From an uncultured Alphaproteobacteria bacterium (GTDB taxonomy: Bacteria > Pseudomonadota > Alphaproteobacteria > HIMB59 > GCA-002718135), in NCBI GenBank assembly GCA_902577905.1, contig CACHAQ010000003.1, positions 44,511-108,510 of the forward strand: a stretch of 64,000 nucleotides of DNA. The letters are read 5' to 3'. A program made the position numbers and the translations under genes. Under the pieces are notes generated by a model, which did no database searches, was not told the DNA's origin, and worked only from the letters and a program-made list of their open reading frames with translations. Every line of letters begins with the position of its first letter. Positions within the stretch are counted from its first letter, which is position 1. Shown one piece after another: positions 9,806 through 19,622 of the stretch.

Positions 9806-11671
9806 TTATGCTGCTTTTTTATTTTTATTTTTTTTAATATATCTAAGAAGTGCTATGGTAGCTGCTGGTGTTACACCCGATATTCTTGAGGCTGCTCCAA
9901 GAGTTGGCGGTTTAATTTTCGATAATTTTTCTACTATCTCATTAGACAAGCTGCCAACTAGTTTATAGTTAGTTGATTTTGGAATTGTTAAACTCTCTTC
10001 TTTTTCAAAATCTTGAATATCCATTCTTTGCCTATCAAGATAACCTGAATACTTAGCTTCAATTTCTATTTGTTCTATTACATCGTCTTCTAAATCACTT
10101 AATTCAGGAAGTATTTTTTTGAGCTTGGTGATTGTAATATTAGAAAACGACAAAAGGTCTATGATATTTCTTTTCTTTCCATCTTTGTTTATTTTTATAC
10201 CCTTTTTCAGAAGAGCGTCTGGTGAGAATTTGTGATTTTTAACAAACTTAAACCCTTCTTTTATCCTTCTGGATTTTTTTTCAAATTCTCTTTGCCTGTC
10301 TATATCAACACAACCTATATCAATTCCAAGAGGTGTAAGTCTTAAATCTGCATTATCAGCCCGAAGTAAAAGTCTATATTCGGATCTTGAGGTAAACATT
10401 CTATATGGCTCTTTAGTTCCTTTTGTAACCAAATCGTCTATCAAAACACCTATATATCCGGAGGACCTAGGTATTATGAATTCTTTATTAGATGTTGTTT
10501 TAAGTGATGCATTTATCCCAGCCATTATACCTTGTGCGGCTGCTTCTTCGTATCCGGTTGTTCCATTTATCTGACCTGCAAAAAATAAATTTTTAATTTT
10601 TTTTGTTTCAAGTGTGTGTGTAAGCTCTTGTGGATCAACAAAATCATATTCAATTGCATAAGCAGGTTGTGTAATTGTAACTTTCTCTAAACCTTTAATC
10701 GTTTTAACAAATTTCTCTTGAATTTCTGTTGGTAGTGAAGAGGATATTCCGTTTGGATATATTAAATCACTATCTAATCCTTCTGGCTCAAGAAATATTT
10801 GGTGTGCTGGCTTATTTTTGAATTTATGAATTTTATCTTCAATAGACGGGCAATACCTAGCTCCCATTGATTGTATTTCTCCCGAATACATTGGTGATTG
10901 GTTTAGGTTCTGTGCGATTATTTCATGGGTATTTTTATTAGTATGAGTAATAAAACAAGATATTTGAGGAATGTGGATATCTCTGTTGATAAAAGAAAAT
11001 GGAACAGGCTTTTTATCTGGGTGTTGTTCATCTAAGTTATTGAAATTTATAGTTTTTTTAAGTAATCTTGGGGGTGTTCCTGTTTTCAATCTGCCTATTG
11101 AAAACTTTAGCTCTTTAAGCCTTTTTGCAAGCTTTATTGAGGGCTTATCACCAACTCTTCCAGCTTCTTGCTTCTCAGAGCCTATTCTTATTAACCCTTG
11201 TAAGAAAGTGCCTGTTGTTAAAACCACTGATTTGGACGATATTTTTTTGTTATCACCTAAAACAACTCCATTTACCTGTTTATTTAAAACAATTAAATCT
11301 TCAACTGATCCCTCAATAATTTGAAGATTTTTTTGATCAGATATAAGCTTATTTATGGCATTTTTATATAAAATACGGTCTGTTTGTGCCCTTGGACCTC
11401 TTACAGCAGCACCTCTGCTCGAATTTAACATTCTAAATTGTATGCAGGATTTGTCTGTAGCTTTGGCCATAATTCCATCTAAGGCATCTATTTCCTTTAC
11501 AAGATGTCCTTTTCCAAGACCTCCAATTGCAGGATTGCATGACATTTCTCCTATTTTATCAACTTTATGAGTAATTAAAGCTGTTTTTGACCCAGTTCTT
11601 GCAGATGAGCATGCTGCTTCTACGCCTGCATGTCCTCCACCAATTACGATTACATCAAATTTATTGTCCAT
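9806..11671 (-). CDS. mnmG: tRNA uridine-5-carboxymethylaminomethyl modification enzyme MnmG (ATG at 11671 preferred over GTG at 11683)
   Basis: [70 protein letters not shown]. Confidence 0.98.
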   Translation of the reverse strand: MDNKFDVIVIGGGHAGVEAACSSARTGSKTALITHKVDKIGEMSCNPAIGGLGKGHLVKEIDALDGIMAKATDKSCIQFRMLNSSRGAAVRGPRAQTDRILYKNAINKLISDQKNLQIIEGSVEDLIVLNKQVNGVVLGDNKKISSKSVVLTTGTFLQGLIRIGSEKQEAGRVGDKPSIKLAKRLKELKFSIGRLKTGTPPRLLKKTINFNNLDEQHPDKKPVPFSFINRDIHIPQISCFITHTNKNTHEIIAQNLNQSPMYSGEIQSMGARYCPSIEDKIHKFKNKPAHQIFLEPEGLDSDLIYPNGISSSLPTEIQEKFVKTIKGLEKVTITQPAYAIEYDFVDPQELTHTLETKKIKNLFFAGQINGTTGYEEAAAQGIMAGINASLKTTSNKEFIIPRSSGYIGVLIDDLVTKGTKEPYRMFTSRSEYRLLLRADNADLRLTPLGIDIGCVDIDRQREFEKKSRRIKEGFKFVKNHKFSPDALLKKGIKINKDGKKRNIIDLLSFSNITITKLKKILPELSDLEDDVIEQIEIEAKYSGYLDRQRMDIQDFEKEESLTIPKSTNYKLVGSLSNEIVEKLSKIKPPTLGAASRISGVTPAATIALLRYIKKNKNKKAA

Positions 11672-11677
11672 GTCTTT

Positions 11678-11689
11678 TTTCACGTGAAA
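11678..11689. promoter_or_regulatory. parS: parS-like ParB-binding site (TTTCACGTGAAA core) between mnmE and mnmG
   Basis: 12-bp match to the core of the bacterial parS consensus TGTTTCACGTGAAACA; parAB adjacent. Confidence 0.85.
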
Positions 11690-12976
11690 TTACTTACCTA
11701 TACAAAAATCACTAAATATTATATCTAAAATTTTCTCAATATCAAATTTTTGATTAATTCCATCAATATACATAATTGATCTTCTAACATTTTCAGCAGC
11801 AATATCTATTTCTTTTAAATCTAAATCTTTAAGTAGTATAAGGGATTTCTTTAAGCTTTCCATATGTCTTTCACGTGAAAAGACTGGTCCAGAAATTGGT
11901 TTTTTCTTTAATTTTGAAGATATGGTTTTAATAAGAGTCTCAATTCCATAACCGGATACTGATGAAATACTATGTGCCCCCCTAATTTTCTTTTTATTTG
12001 TATCATATTTTGATTTAACAAATATTTTTGATTTGATTTTACTGTAGTTTTTCTTTTCATTGTTTTTGAGAAAAACTATATTTAAATCAGACTTTTCAGC
12101 GCTCTCTAAAGATCTTTCAATGCCTATTTTTTCAATTAGATTCTTATATTTTCTTATTCCAGCTGTATCAATAAATGTGTATTTATCTCCTTGAATATCT
12201 AGTGTGGAACTTACTAAATCTGTTGTGGTTCCTGGTATATTAGTAACTATAGAAACCTCCTTGTTATTAATATAATTAATAAAGGAAGATTTTCCTGTGT
12301 TTGGCTTTCCAATAATAGTTATTTTAAAACCGTTATGAATTTGTTTAGATAAAGTTGATCTTTCGATAATATTTTCAATTTGTTTATTTATGTTCTTATT
12401 TTGTTCTATTATGTTTTTATATATTTCTTTAGGAAGGTCTTCATCAGCAAAATCAATTATAGCCTCTATATCTGCTAGAAGTTTTTTTTGTTTATTTGAT
12501 ATTTCATTAACTAATTTGTCTAAATTTCCACTTAAATTACCAATGGCTATCTTTCTTTGATTTTCAGTTTCTGCATTAATTAAATCATTAATTGTTTCAG
12601 CTTCTAAAACACTAAGCTTATCATTCATTAGGGCCCTTTTGGTAAACTCTCCAGGCTCAGCAAGTCTGATCTGTTTTTTTAATAGGATTTTAGTTATTTT
12701 GTTAATTACAGAAATACTTCCATGACAAGATATTTCCACCATATCCTCCCCTGTATAGCTTTTTGGTGATTTAAAAAAAGTTGTTAGCGTATGATCTACA
12801 ACACTCTTTCCGTCTAATAAATCATTTAATGTAGCAAAGTTTGTTTTAAATTTTTTTATAGAAGATATTGATTTAATTATTGTATGAGAGCCTTTTCCCG
12901 AAACCCTAAAAACAGCTATACCTGATTTACCTCTTTGCGTGGCAAGAGCAAAAATTGTCTCTTTGGAAGCTTTCAT
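11690..12976 (-). CDS. mnmE: tRNA modification GTPase MnmE
   Basis: TIFALATQRGKSGIAVFRVSG, GKPNTGKSSFIN, DTAGIRKYKNLIEKIGIERS, C-terminal CIGK. Confidence 0.98.
   Translation of the reverse strand: MKASKETIFALATQRGKSGIAVFRVSGKGSHTIIKSISSIKKFKTNFATLNDLLDGKSVVDHTLTTFFKSPKSYTGEDMVEISCHGSISVINKITKILLKKQIRLAEPGEFTKRALMNDKLSVLEAETINDLINAETENQRKIAIGNLSGNLDKLVNEISNKQKKLLADIEAIIDFADEDLPKEIYKNIIEQNKNINKQIENIIERSTLSKQIHNGFKITIIGKPNTGKSSFINYINNKEVSIVTNIPGTTTDLVSSTLDIQGDKYTFIDTAGIRKYKNLIEKIGIERSLESAEKSDLNIVFLKNNEKKNYSKIKSKIFVKSKYDTNKKKIRGAHSISSVSGYGIETLIKTISSKLKKKPISGPVFSRERHMESLKKSLILLKDLDLKEIDIAAENVRRSIMYIDGINQKFDIEKILDIIFSDFCIGK
11869..11880. promoter_or_regulatory. parS: parS-like ParB-binding site (TTTCACGTGAAA core) inside mnmE coding sequence
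   Basis: Same 12-bp core; extended palindrome TCTTTCACGTGAAAAGA. Confidence 0.85.
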
Positions 12977-13047
12977 TTTTTGGGAATTAAACCCAAGATG
13001 ATATTAAGTAAATAAGTAAATAAGAAAGATTATAAAAAAATTTATAT

Positions 13048-14304
13048 TTATTTAGTTCCCATGCTTTGGAAGAATTCGTTGTTTGTTTTTGTATTTTTCA
13101 TTTTATCTAACAAGAACTCCATGGCTTCTGTACTTCCCATTGGGGCTAGTATTTTTCTTAAAATAAAGATTTTTCCAAGCTCGTCTTTATCAAGCAATAA
13201 TTCTTCTTTTCTTGTTCCTGACTTACCAATATCAAAAGCTGGATAGGTTCTTTTTTGACTTAGTTTTCTATCTAGAACCATTTCACTATTACCAGTACCT
13301 TTAAATTCTTCAAATATAACTTCATCCATTCTACTTCCTGTATCTATTAGAGCAGTAGCAATAATTGTTAGTGATCCACCTTTTTCAACGTTCCTTGCAG
13401 CTCCAAAAAATCTTTTTGGTCTTTGTAGAGCGTTGGCATCAACACCACCTGTTAGTACCTTTCCACTAGAAGGCACAACAGTGTTATATGCTCTTCCTAG
13501 TCTAGTGATTGAATCAAGAAGGATTACAACATCATGTTTATATTCAACTAGTCTTTTAGCTTTTTCAATTACCATTTCAGCAACCTGAACGTGGCGTGAA
13601 GCAGGTTCATCAAAGGTTGAACTAATTACCTCGCCCTTAACTGATCTTTGCATGTCTGTAACTTCTTCTGGTCTTTCATCAATTAGCAGAACAATCAGTT
13701 TAGCGTCTGGGCTATTAGCGGTTATAGCATTAGCAATTTTTTGCATAATTATTGTTTTACCTGTGAAAGGTTGCGCAACAATTAATTGTCTTTGTCCTTT
13801 TCCAAGAGGAGCAATAATATCAATTATTCTTTCTGTATTATCCGGCATAGGTTTTTCTTGTTCAAGTTTGAACCTTGCTTCAGGATATAATGGTGTTAAA
13901 TCTTCGAAGTTAACCCTGTTTTTAACTAAATCAGTTTCTTGACCGTTTATTTTATTAATTTTAGTTATGGCAAAATATCTTTCTCCTTGCTTTGGGGATC
14001 TAATTTCACCTTCAACACTATCACCCGTTCTCAAGCTAAATTTTTTAATTTGAGATGGAGAAATATAGATATCATCTGGTCCTGGAAGATAATTTGACTC
14101 TGAAGACCTTAAAAAACCGAAACCATCTTGCATAATTTCAATAACACCTAAACCAGTAATAACCTCACCCTCTTCAGCAATTGTTTTTAGAATTGCAAAC
14201 ATCAAATCTTGTTTTCTAAGAGACGAAGGGTTTTCTATACCAAGCTTATCTGCCTGTTTTAAAAGCTCCTGGGGTTCTTTTCCTTTTAATTCCTGTAAAT
14301 TCAT
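13048..14304 (-). CDS. rho: Transcription termination factor Rho
   Basis: [71 protein letters not shown]. Confidence 0.99.
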   Translation of the reverse strand: MNLQELKGKEPQELLKQADKLGIENPSSLRKQDLMFAILKTIAEEGEVITGLGVIEIMQDGFGFLRSSESNYLPGPDDIYISPSQIKKFSLRTGDSVEGEIRSPKQGERYFAITKINKINGQETDLVKNRVNFEDLTPLYPEARFKLEQEKPMPDNTERIIDIIAPLGKGQRQLIVAQPFTGKTIIMQKIANAITANSPDAKLIVLLIDERPEEVTDMQRSVKGEVISSTFDEPASRHVQVAEMVIEKAKRLVEYKHDVVILLDSITRLGRAYNTVVPSSGKVLTGGVDANALQRPKRFFGAARNVEKGGSLTIIATALIDTGSRMDEVIFEEFKGTGNSEMVLDRKLSQKRTYPAFDIGKSGTRKEELLLDKDELGKIFILRKILAPMGSTEAMEFLLDKMKNTKTNNEFFQSMGTK

Positions 14305-14726
14305 AATGTTGTTGGGGTAATTTAGAAATGAAATATTTTAATAATCAAAATTGAAGTTAATGTCAAAATAATAATAAATATATAAATTATATATTTAATT
14401 GTTGTATTAGTTGTAAGGTTAAAAAGCTTAATTACTGCTTTATTACTACACCATTCTTTATTTACCAACATATGAATAACAAACCTAACAAATATGTTAA
14501 TTTAAAGAATATTGAAAAAAAATTATTATTTTTAAATAATTAGTAATTTAATAAATTTCTAATAACTTGTTATTAATTTTGTATAATAAATATATTAACA
14601 CCCACTTTATAATATTAAGACAAGTTATTAAGTTGTTAACAACACATTTTTAAAACAAAAGAACTATTTCTTAAATTCAAATTATATTTAATAGTGTTTA
14701 TAACTATAATTTTTATTAACACACTT
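14305..14726. other. oriC: Putative chromosomal replication origin region (oriC)
   Basis: Largest AT-rich non-coding gap in the window, flanked by divergent rho-mnmE-mnmG-rsmG-parAB and maf-aroE-coaE-dnaQ; several inverted repeats; parS sites nearby. Confidence 0.6.
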
Positions 14727-15317
14727 ATGCACCAAAAATTTATATTAGCCAGTTCAAGCGAATCTAGATACAAAATATTAAAAAATGCAGGATTAAATTT
14801 CACACAAAAAAAACCAAATTGCAACGAAGAGGATATTAAAAAAAACATTAATAGAAAAACAAAGCCTGAGATTTTTGCAAAAAAACTTTCTTATGAAAAA
14901 GCAAGAAGTGTAAGTAGACAAAAACCATATGCTAATAAAATTGTTTTAGGTTGTGATACCGTCATTTATCACAATGGAAAAATTTTAGATAAAGTAAATT
15001 CTATTGAGAAAGCCAAAATAAAAATCAGGTCTTTATCAGGAAAAACACACCTAATAGTATCTGGACTAACTATTTGTTTAAACGGATCTAAGGTTTGGGA
15101 AAATTACGAAAAAACTCATGTTAAAATAAGAAAACTTAATAACAGCGAAATAAATACATATCTAAAAAAAACAGGTAAACAAATACTAAGCTCTGTAGGG
15201 TGTTATCAAATAGAAAGTTTAGGGCCAAATATTATTGAGAGCATAAAAGGAGATTATTTTAATGTTATGGGATTACCTTTATTTAATTTATTAGATTATT
15301 TATATTTAAAAAAATGA
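14727..15317 (+). CDS. maf: Maf family nucleoside triphosphate pyrophosphatase
   Basis: FILASSSESRYKILKNAGL; GCDTVIYHNGKILDK; start at 14727 preferred over 14694. Confidence 0.93.
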   Translation: MHQKFILASSSESRYKILKNAGLNFTQKKPNCNEEDIKKNINRKTKPEIFAKKLSYEKARSVSRQKPYANKIVLGCDTVIYHNGKILDKVNSIEKAKIKIRSLSGKTHLIVSGLTICLNGSKVWENYEKTHVKIRKLNNSEINTYLKKTGKQILSSVGCYQIESLGPNIIESIKGDYFNVMGLPLFNLLDYLYLKK

Positions 15318-16096
15318 AAAAACTTTACGTAGTTGGAAACAAAGCATCTAAAAGTCTTTCACCAACATTATTTAACTATTGGTTTAAAAAATACAACATT
15401 AAAGCAAGCTATGGGTATTTACAGCTTACGGAAAAAAACTTTCATAATAAAATAAAAGATGTTTTGGAAAAAAAAGATACGCTTGGTCTAAATATTACCA
15501 TTCCATTTAAAAACAAAATTATAAAACATCTTGGCAAAATAGACGCTCATGCAAAAAAAATAGGCGCAGTAAATTGTGTAACAAATAAAAAAACTATTAA
15601 AGGAACAAATACTGATTGGACAGGATATTACAAAACCCTACCAAATATAAAACAAACTAAAAATAGGAAAGTTATTATTTTGGGTTATGGGGGTGCATCA
15701 CACGCTATTCACTATGTATTAAAGAAGAGGGGCTTTAAGGATATTTTAATTTTCAACAGATCTAAGAAAAAAATTAAGTATTCAAAAAACATTGAGTATA
15801 CAAAAAAATATATTGATCTTGAAACGCACCTTGAAGGAGTTTTTTTAATAATTAATACTACACCAACAAATCCTATGTTGAAAAAACACTTAAAACTTAT
15901 TACCAAATCCACAATTGTAAGCGACATTGTTTACAGTCCAAAAAACACCTCATTTCTCAAACAGTTTCCGAAGAACAAAAAGATTTATGGAATATCAATG
16001 TTGATAGAACAGGCCAAACCGTGTTTTAAAATGTGGTTTGGTAAAAACCCATCTGTAGATGAAAAAATGCTTAATGCTATTTATAAAAAAATTTAA
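15314..16096 (+). CDS. aroE: Shikimate dehydrogenase
   Basis: SKSLSPTLFNYWF, LNITIPFKNKI, GAVNCV, GTNTDWTGY, VIILGYGGASHAI. Confidence 0.95.
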   Translation: MKKLYVVGNKASKSLSPTLFNYWFKKYNIKASYGYLQLTEKNFHNKIKDVLEKKDTLGLNITIPFKNKIIKHLGKIDAHAKKIGAVNCVTNKKTIKGTNTDWTGYYKTLPNIKQTKNRKVIILGYGGASHAIHYVLKKRGFKDILIFNRSKKKIKYSKNIEYTKKYIDLETHLEGVFLIINTTPTNPMLKKHLKLITKSTIVSDIVYSPKNTSFLKQFPKNKKIYGISMLIEQAKPCFKMWFGKNPSVDEKMLNAIYKKI

Positions 16097-16689
16097 TGAC
16101 AAAAACTATAGCAATAACAGGCGGCATAGGATCGGGTAAATCCACCTTTTGTAGTAAATTAAAAGAAAAAGGTTTTAAAGTTCATAGCTCAGATGAGCAG
16201 GTGGCCAAAATATATAAAAACCCTGAAAAAAAATTTGTTACTTATTTACGTACTATAGGTTTGTCTAAGTCCATTTCAAAAAGAAACATAGATAAAAAAA
16301 TTATTTCAAAGATTATTTTTGAAAATAAACATATAAGAAAAAAGCTCGAGTTATACATATTTAAAACAGTTAGAAAAAAGAGGTTTGATTTTATAAAAAA
16401 AGAAAAACAAAGAAAAACAAAATTAATTTTTATTGATATACCATTATTGTTTGAAAATAATTTAGAGAAACAGTTCAACAAAGTAATATCGATAATAGCC
16501 CCCAAAAGAGTAAGATTAAAAAGATTAAAAAAAACGAGAAAAATGACTGAAAATCAATTTAAGAATATAACTCGATCTCAAACATCAGATGTTACAAGAA
16601 AAAAGAAATCTGATTATGTTATTTATAACAACTCGACATTAAAGGATTATAAAATTAAGATTAATAAGCTAATAAGTAAACTTAGTTAA
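16096..16689 (+). CDS. coaE: Dephospho-CoA kinase
   Basis: IAITGGIGSGKSTFCSKLKEKG; FIDIPLLFEN. Confidence 0.95.
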   Translation: MTKTIAITGGIGSGKSTFCSKLKEKGFKVHSSDEQVAKIYKNPEKKFVTYLRTIGLSKSISKRNIDKKIISKIIFENKHIRKKLELYIFKTVRKKRFDFIKKEKQRKTKLIFIDIPLLFENNLEKQFNKVISIIAPKRVRLKRLKKTRKMTENQFKNITRSQTSDVTRKKKSDYVIYNNSTLKDYKIKINKLISKLS

Positions 16690-16693
16690 AACA

Positions 16694-17368
16694 ATGAGAG
16701 AAATAGTAATTGATACAGAAACCACAGGCCTTGATTATAAGACTGGTGACAGAATAATAGAAGTTGGTTGTGTGGAACTCAAAAATTATGTTCCTACAGG
16801 AAACACACTCCAATTTTATTGCAAACCAAACAGAAGTATAAGCGAAGGGGCAAGAAATATTGTGGGTCTTTCAGATGATTTTCTTAATCAACAAAAACCA
16901 TTTGAAGAAAACCATAAGGAGCTCTTAAATTTTTTGAAAAATGACACATTGATAATTCACAATGCATCGTTTGATTTAGGTTTTATAAATAATGAGTTGT
17001 CAATCTTAGGACTACCTCATTTAGATAATCCTGTAGTAGATACAGTTTCTCTTGCAAGAGAAGTTCTAAATACAAGAATAGCTAATCTCGACTATTTGTG
17101 TAGAAGATTTAACATAGATTTATCAGATAGATCATTTCACGGGGCCTTACTTGACTCCCAACTTCTAGCCGCAGTTTATTTAGAGTTAAGAGGGGGCAAG
17201 CAATTTTCTATGGAGCTGAATTCAAACATTGACGAAAAAAACTCACAAATTAACAACAAAAATGAAACAAAAACCAAAATAATAGAAGTTAATAAAGAAG
17301 ATTATCTTGCCCACAAAGAAATGTTAAAAAAACTAAAAAACCCCCTTTGGAAAAAATTTAACTATTAA
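16694..17368 (+). CDS. dnaQ: DNA polymerase III subunit epsilon
   Basis: REIVIDTETTGLDYKTGDRIIEVGCVEL; HNASFDLGFINNEL. Confidence 0.97.
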   Translation: MREIVIDTETTGLDYKTGDRIIEVGCVELKNYVPTGNTLQFYCKPNRSISEGARNIVGLSDDFLNQQKPFEENHKELLNFLKNDTLIIHNASFDLGFINNELSILGLPHLDNPVVDTVSLAREVLNTRIANLDYLCRRFNIDLSDRSFHGALLDSQLLAAVYLELRGGKQFSMELNSNIDEKNSQINNKNETKTKIIEVNKEDYLAHKEMLKKLKNPLWKKFNY

Positions 17369-17398
17369 TATTTAAAAAAGTTATTATATTAAAATTAA

Positions 17399-17980
17399 AT
17401 GATTTACGGCGACCTTCAATTTTTTGATATTCTAATTTTTGCAGCTATTGCTGGATTTATTATTTATAGACTTAGGAGTGTTCTAGGGAAAAGAACAGGA
17501 TTTCAAAAAAATATTTCAGAGCCAAAACCTCAAGAAACCAAAAAACAAGAAAATGTTCAAAAAATACCATCACTAATGGATAATGAGACAAAGCTTGAGG
17601 TTGTATATAAAAAAGTAAATAATTTTAACCACAGAGAATTTCTTGATGGTGCCAAGAAAGCTTTTGAAATTATAATTTCATCTTTCAACAACGGAGATAA
17701 AAAAACACTAAAAAACCTTGTGTCTAAGGATGTTTATTCTGCTTTTGAAAAAGCAATTGATGAAAAAACAAACAATCCAGAATCACAATTTTATTCACTT
17801 ATTGTAGAGGGTATCGCAGATGCAAAAGTAGAAAATGACACAATATCAATATCAGTCAATTTTATTAGTGAACAGATGTTAAATAATGATGAGGGTTCTA
17901 TTGTTAAAAATAAAGACACCTGGACTTTTGAAAAACCGATAAACTCCTCTAGTCCTATATGGATATTAACTCAAACTTAA
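17399..17980 (+). CDS. Tim44/TimA-like domain protein
   Basis: N-terminal membrane segment, FLDGAKKAFEIIISSFNNGDKKTLKNLVSKDVYSAFEKAI typical Tim44-like domain; position after dnaQ. Confidence 0.85.
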   Translation: MIYGDLQFFDILIFAAIAGFIIYRLRSVLGKRTGFQKNISEPKPQETKKQENVQKIPSLMDNETKLEVVYKKVNNFNHREFLDGAKKAFEIIISSFNNGDKKTLKNLVSKDVYSAFEKAIDEKTNNPESQFYSLIVEGIADAKVENDTISISVNFISEQMLNNDEGSIVKNKDTWTFEKPINSSSPIWILTQT

Positions 17981-17983
17981 TAT

Positions 17984-18412
17984 TTGTCCCTTAAAGAACT
18001 CAAAGACCGAATCAAAAAAAATGAGGGCTATTCTGATAAGCCTTATCAAGATCAGTTAGGGTTTTATACTATTGGCTATGGCCATCTTATTACAGAAAAA
18101 GAAAATAAATATTACATTAAAAAATTTAAAAAAAAATATTTTGAAAAATTGTTTGAGATAGACTTTAAAAAAGCGCACGAACAATACAAAAAAAATTTTT
18201 TTAAAAAAGGTCATACAACTTCAGAGAAAGAATTATTAATAGAAATGCTTTTTCAACTTGGAGCAAAAGGCGTCTCTAAATTTAAGAAAATGCTTTATTT
18301 TCTAAACAAAAAACAAAAATTCATGGCATCACTAGAGATGTTAGACAGTTTATGGTATTTGCAAACACCTGAAAGAGTAAAGAATTTAATTAAAAACTAT
18401 ACAAAAAAATAA
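17984..18412 (+). CDS. T4-type (GH24-like) lysozyme, TTG start
   Basis: LKDRIKKNEGYSDKPYQDQLGFYTIGYGHLIT aligns by eye to the T4 lysozyme [28 protein letters not shown]; C-terminal FQLGAKGVSKF...WYLQTPERVKNLI. Confidence 0.9.
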   Translation: MSLKELKDRIKKNEGYSDKPYQDQLGFYTIGYGHLITEKENKYYIKKFKKKYFEKLFEIDFKKAHEQYKKNFFKKGHTTSEKELLIEMLFQLGAKGVSKFKKMLYFLNKKQKFMASLEMLDSLWYLQTPERVKNLIKNYTKK

Positions 18413-18951
18413 TGGAAGAAGATTTTTTTCTAAAAAACATGAAGGGTGTAAAACCTTTTAAAAAAGATACCTCCATAGTTAAAGCGAAAACAACTAATAA
18501 AAAAAATGTAAAATTAGATAAAAAAACTAATACTATAAATACCAGCAAAAAAACAACAACTGAACACAAAGTTAGTAGCTCAGAGTTTAAACTATCATTT
18601 GGCGAGGTTAACAAGGAGCTTAAGCGGGGAAAAATTAATATAGATAGAAGAATTGATCTTCACGGTTACGGTTTAGTCGAAGCACATGAAAAATTTATAA
18701 GTGAGGTAAAAAAAAATTATAACAAGAATAAAAGATGTTTGCTTATAATTACTGGAAAAGGTGTTCATAAAAAAATTGAAAATGAGCAGGACACAAATCC
18801 TAAACTTTTCTATGGAAAGATTAAAAACTCAATAATAAACTGGATAAACGAAGACGATATCAAGAAATATATCTTAACATATCAAGATGCGGGTTTTGAA
18901 CATGGGGGTGACGGAGCCCTTTTTGTTTATTTAAGAAAAAAAAAGTTTTAA
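18412..18951 (+). CDS. Smr domain-containing protein
   Basis: RRIDLHGYGLVEAHEKFISEV...LLIITGKGVHKK...HGGDGALFVYLRKK. Confidence 0.92.
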   Translation: MEEDFFLKNMKGVKPFKKDTSIVKAKTTNKKNVKLDKKTNTINTSKKTTTEHKVSSSEFKLSFGEVNKELKRGKINIDRRIDLHGYGLVEAHEKFISEVKKNYNKNKRCLLIITGKGVHKKIENEQDTNPKLFYGKIKNSIINWINEDDIKKYILTYQDAGFEHGGDGALFVYLRKKKF

Positions 18952-19622
18952 ATTCTTTCTAACTTAAATACCCTTTTTTTGAAATGAATAAGAATTTCAT
19001 ATGGAAGTAAATCATCTTTAACTAAAAATTCAATTTTTTTTAAATCATTTCTTTTATGGTCAGCCCAAATATTTACATAGTCTTCAATTTCTAAAATTAT
19101 ATTTACATCCTCAATTTTGTTTTGTTTAAGCGTGTAAATTCTTCTCCCATCAATTGTTTTTACCTCATTTTCTCCATGTAAAATATTTATAAAAGAGGTG
19201 ATTGGGTCAAAATATAAATATAAGTCTTCTAGGTCTACCCTAGCTATTTCTTCTTCTATAGGCTCTTGTTCTAATTCAATTAAATAATCATCAAAAGACA
19301 TTTTAACTATTTTTGTTTTCTTATTAGTTTTCCAAAACTGTTTATAATTCTGAGTCTTAAATATGTTGTTTTCAATAACCCCAGTTGAGAGATAGCTTCC
19401 TTCAAATTTATATAAAGGTGAAAAAATACCAGAATTTTTTAATTTAATTTCTGTTTGATAAATATTATCATTAATATTTAATGACCAACTAAAATTACCA
19501 ATTTTAATTCCTGTTGTGCTGACCTTATATTCTGCACTAAAATTATTTGCATAGGATGTATTAATTACAAATATAATAAAAAATATTAGAAATTTATTCA
19601 AACACAACCTCGTAAACATCAA
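18948..19622 (-). CDS. DUF3108 domain-containing exported protein
   Basis: Signal peptide then FSAEYKVSTTGIKIGNFSWSL...RRIYTLKQNK pattern. Confidence 0.7.
   Translation of the reverse strand: MMFTRLCLNKFLIFFIIFVINTSYANNFSAEYKVSTTGIKIGNFSWSLNINDNIYQTEIKLKNSGIFSPLYKFEGSYLSTGVIENNIFKTQNYKQFWKTNKKTKIVKMSFDDYLIELEQEPIEEEIARVDLEDLYLYFDPITSFINILHGENEVKTIDGRRIYTLKQNKIEDVNIILEIEDYVNIWADHKRNDLKKIEFLVKDDLLPYEILIHFKKRVFKLERI

Noticed and set aside
10971-11324. 117-aa plus-strand ORF (and 11125..11319, 11355..11570)
   Set aside because: Antisense to mnmG, whose protein sequence is strongly conserved; no independent support.
14636-14848. 70-aa minus-strand ORF across the putative origin and maf start
   Set aside because: Antisense to the maf N-terminus, Phe/Ile/Asn-rich; looks like random AT-rich ORF.
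17984-18412. Lysozyme gene as evidence of a prophage
   Set aside because: No integrase, capsid, tail, holin or att-like repeats around it; neighbours are housekeeping genes in one tight operon.
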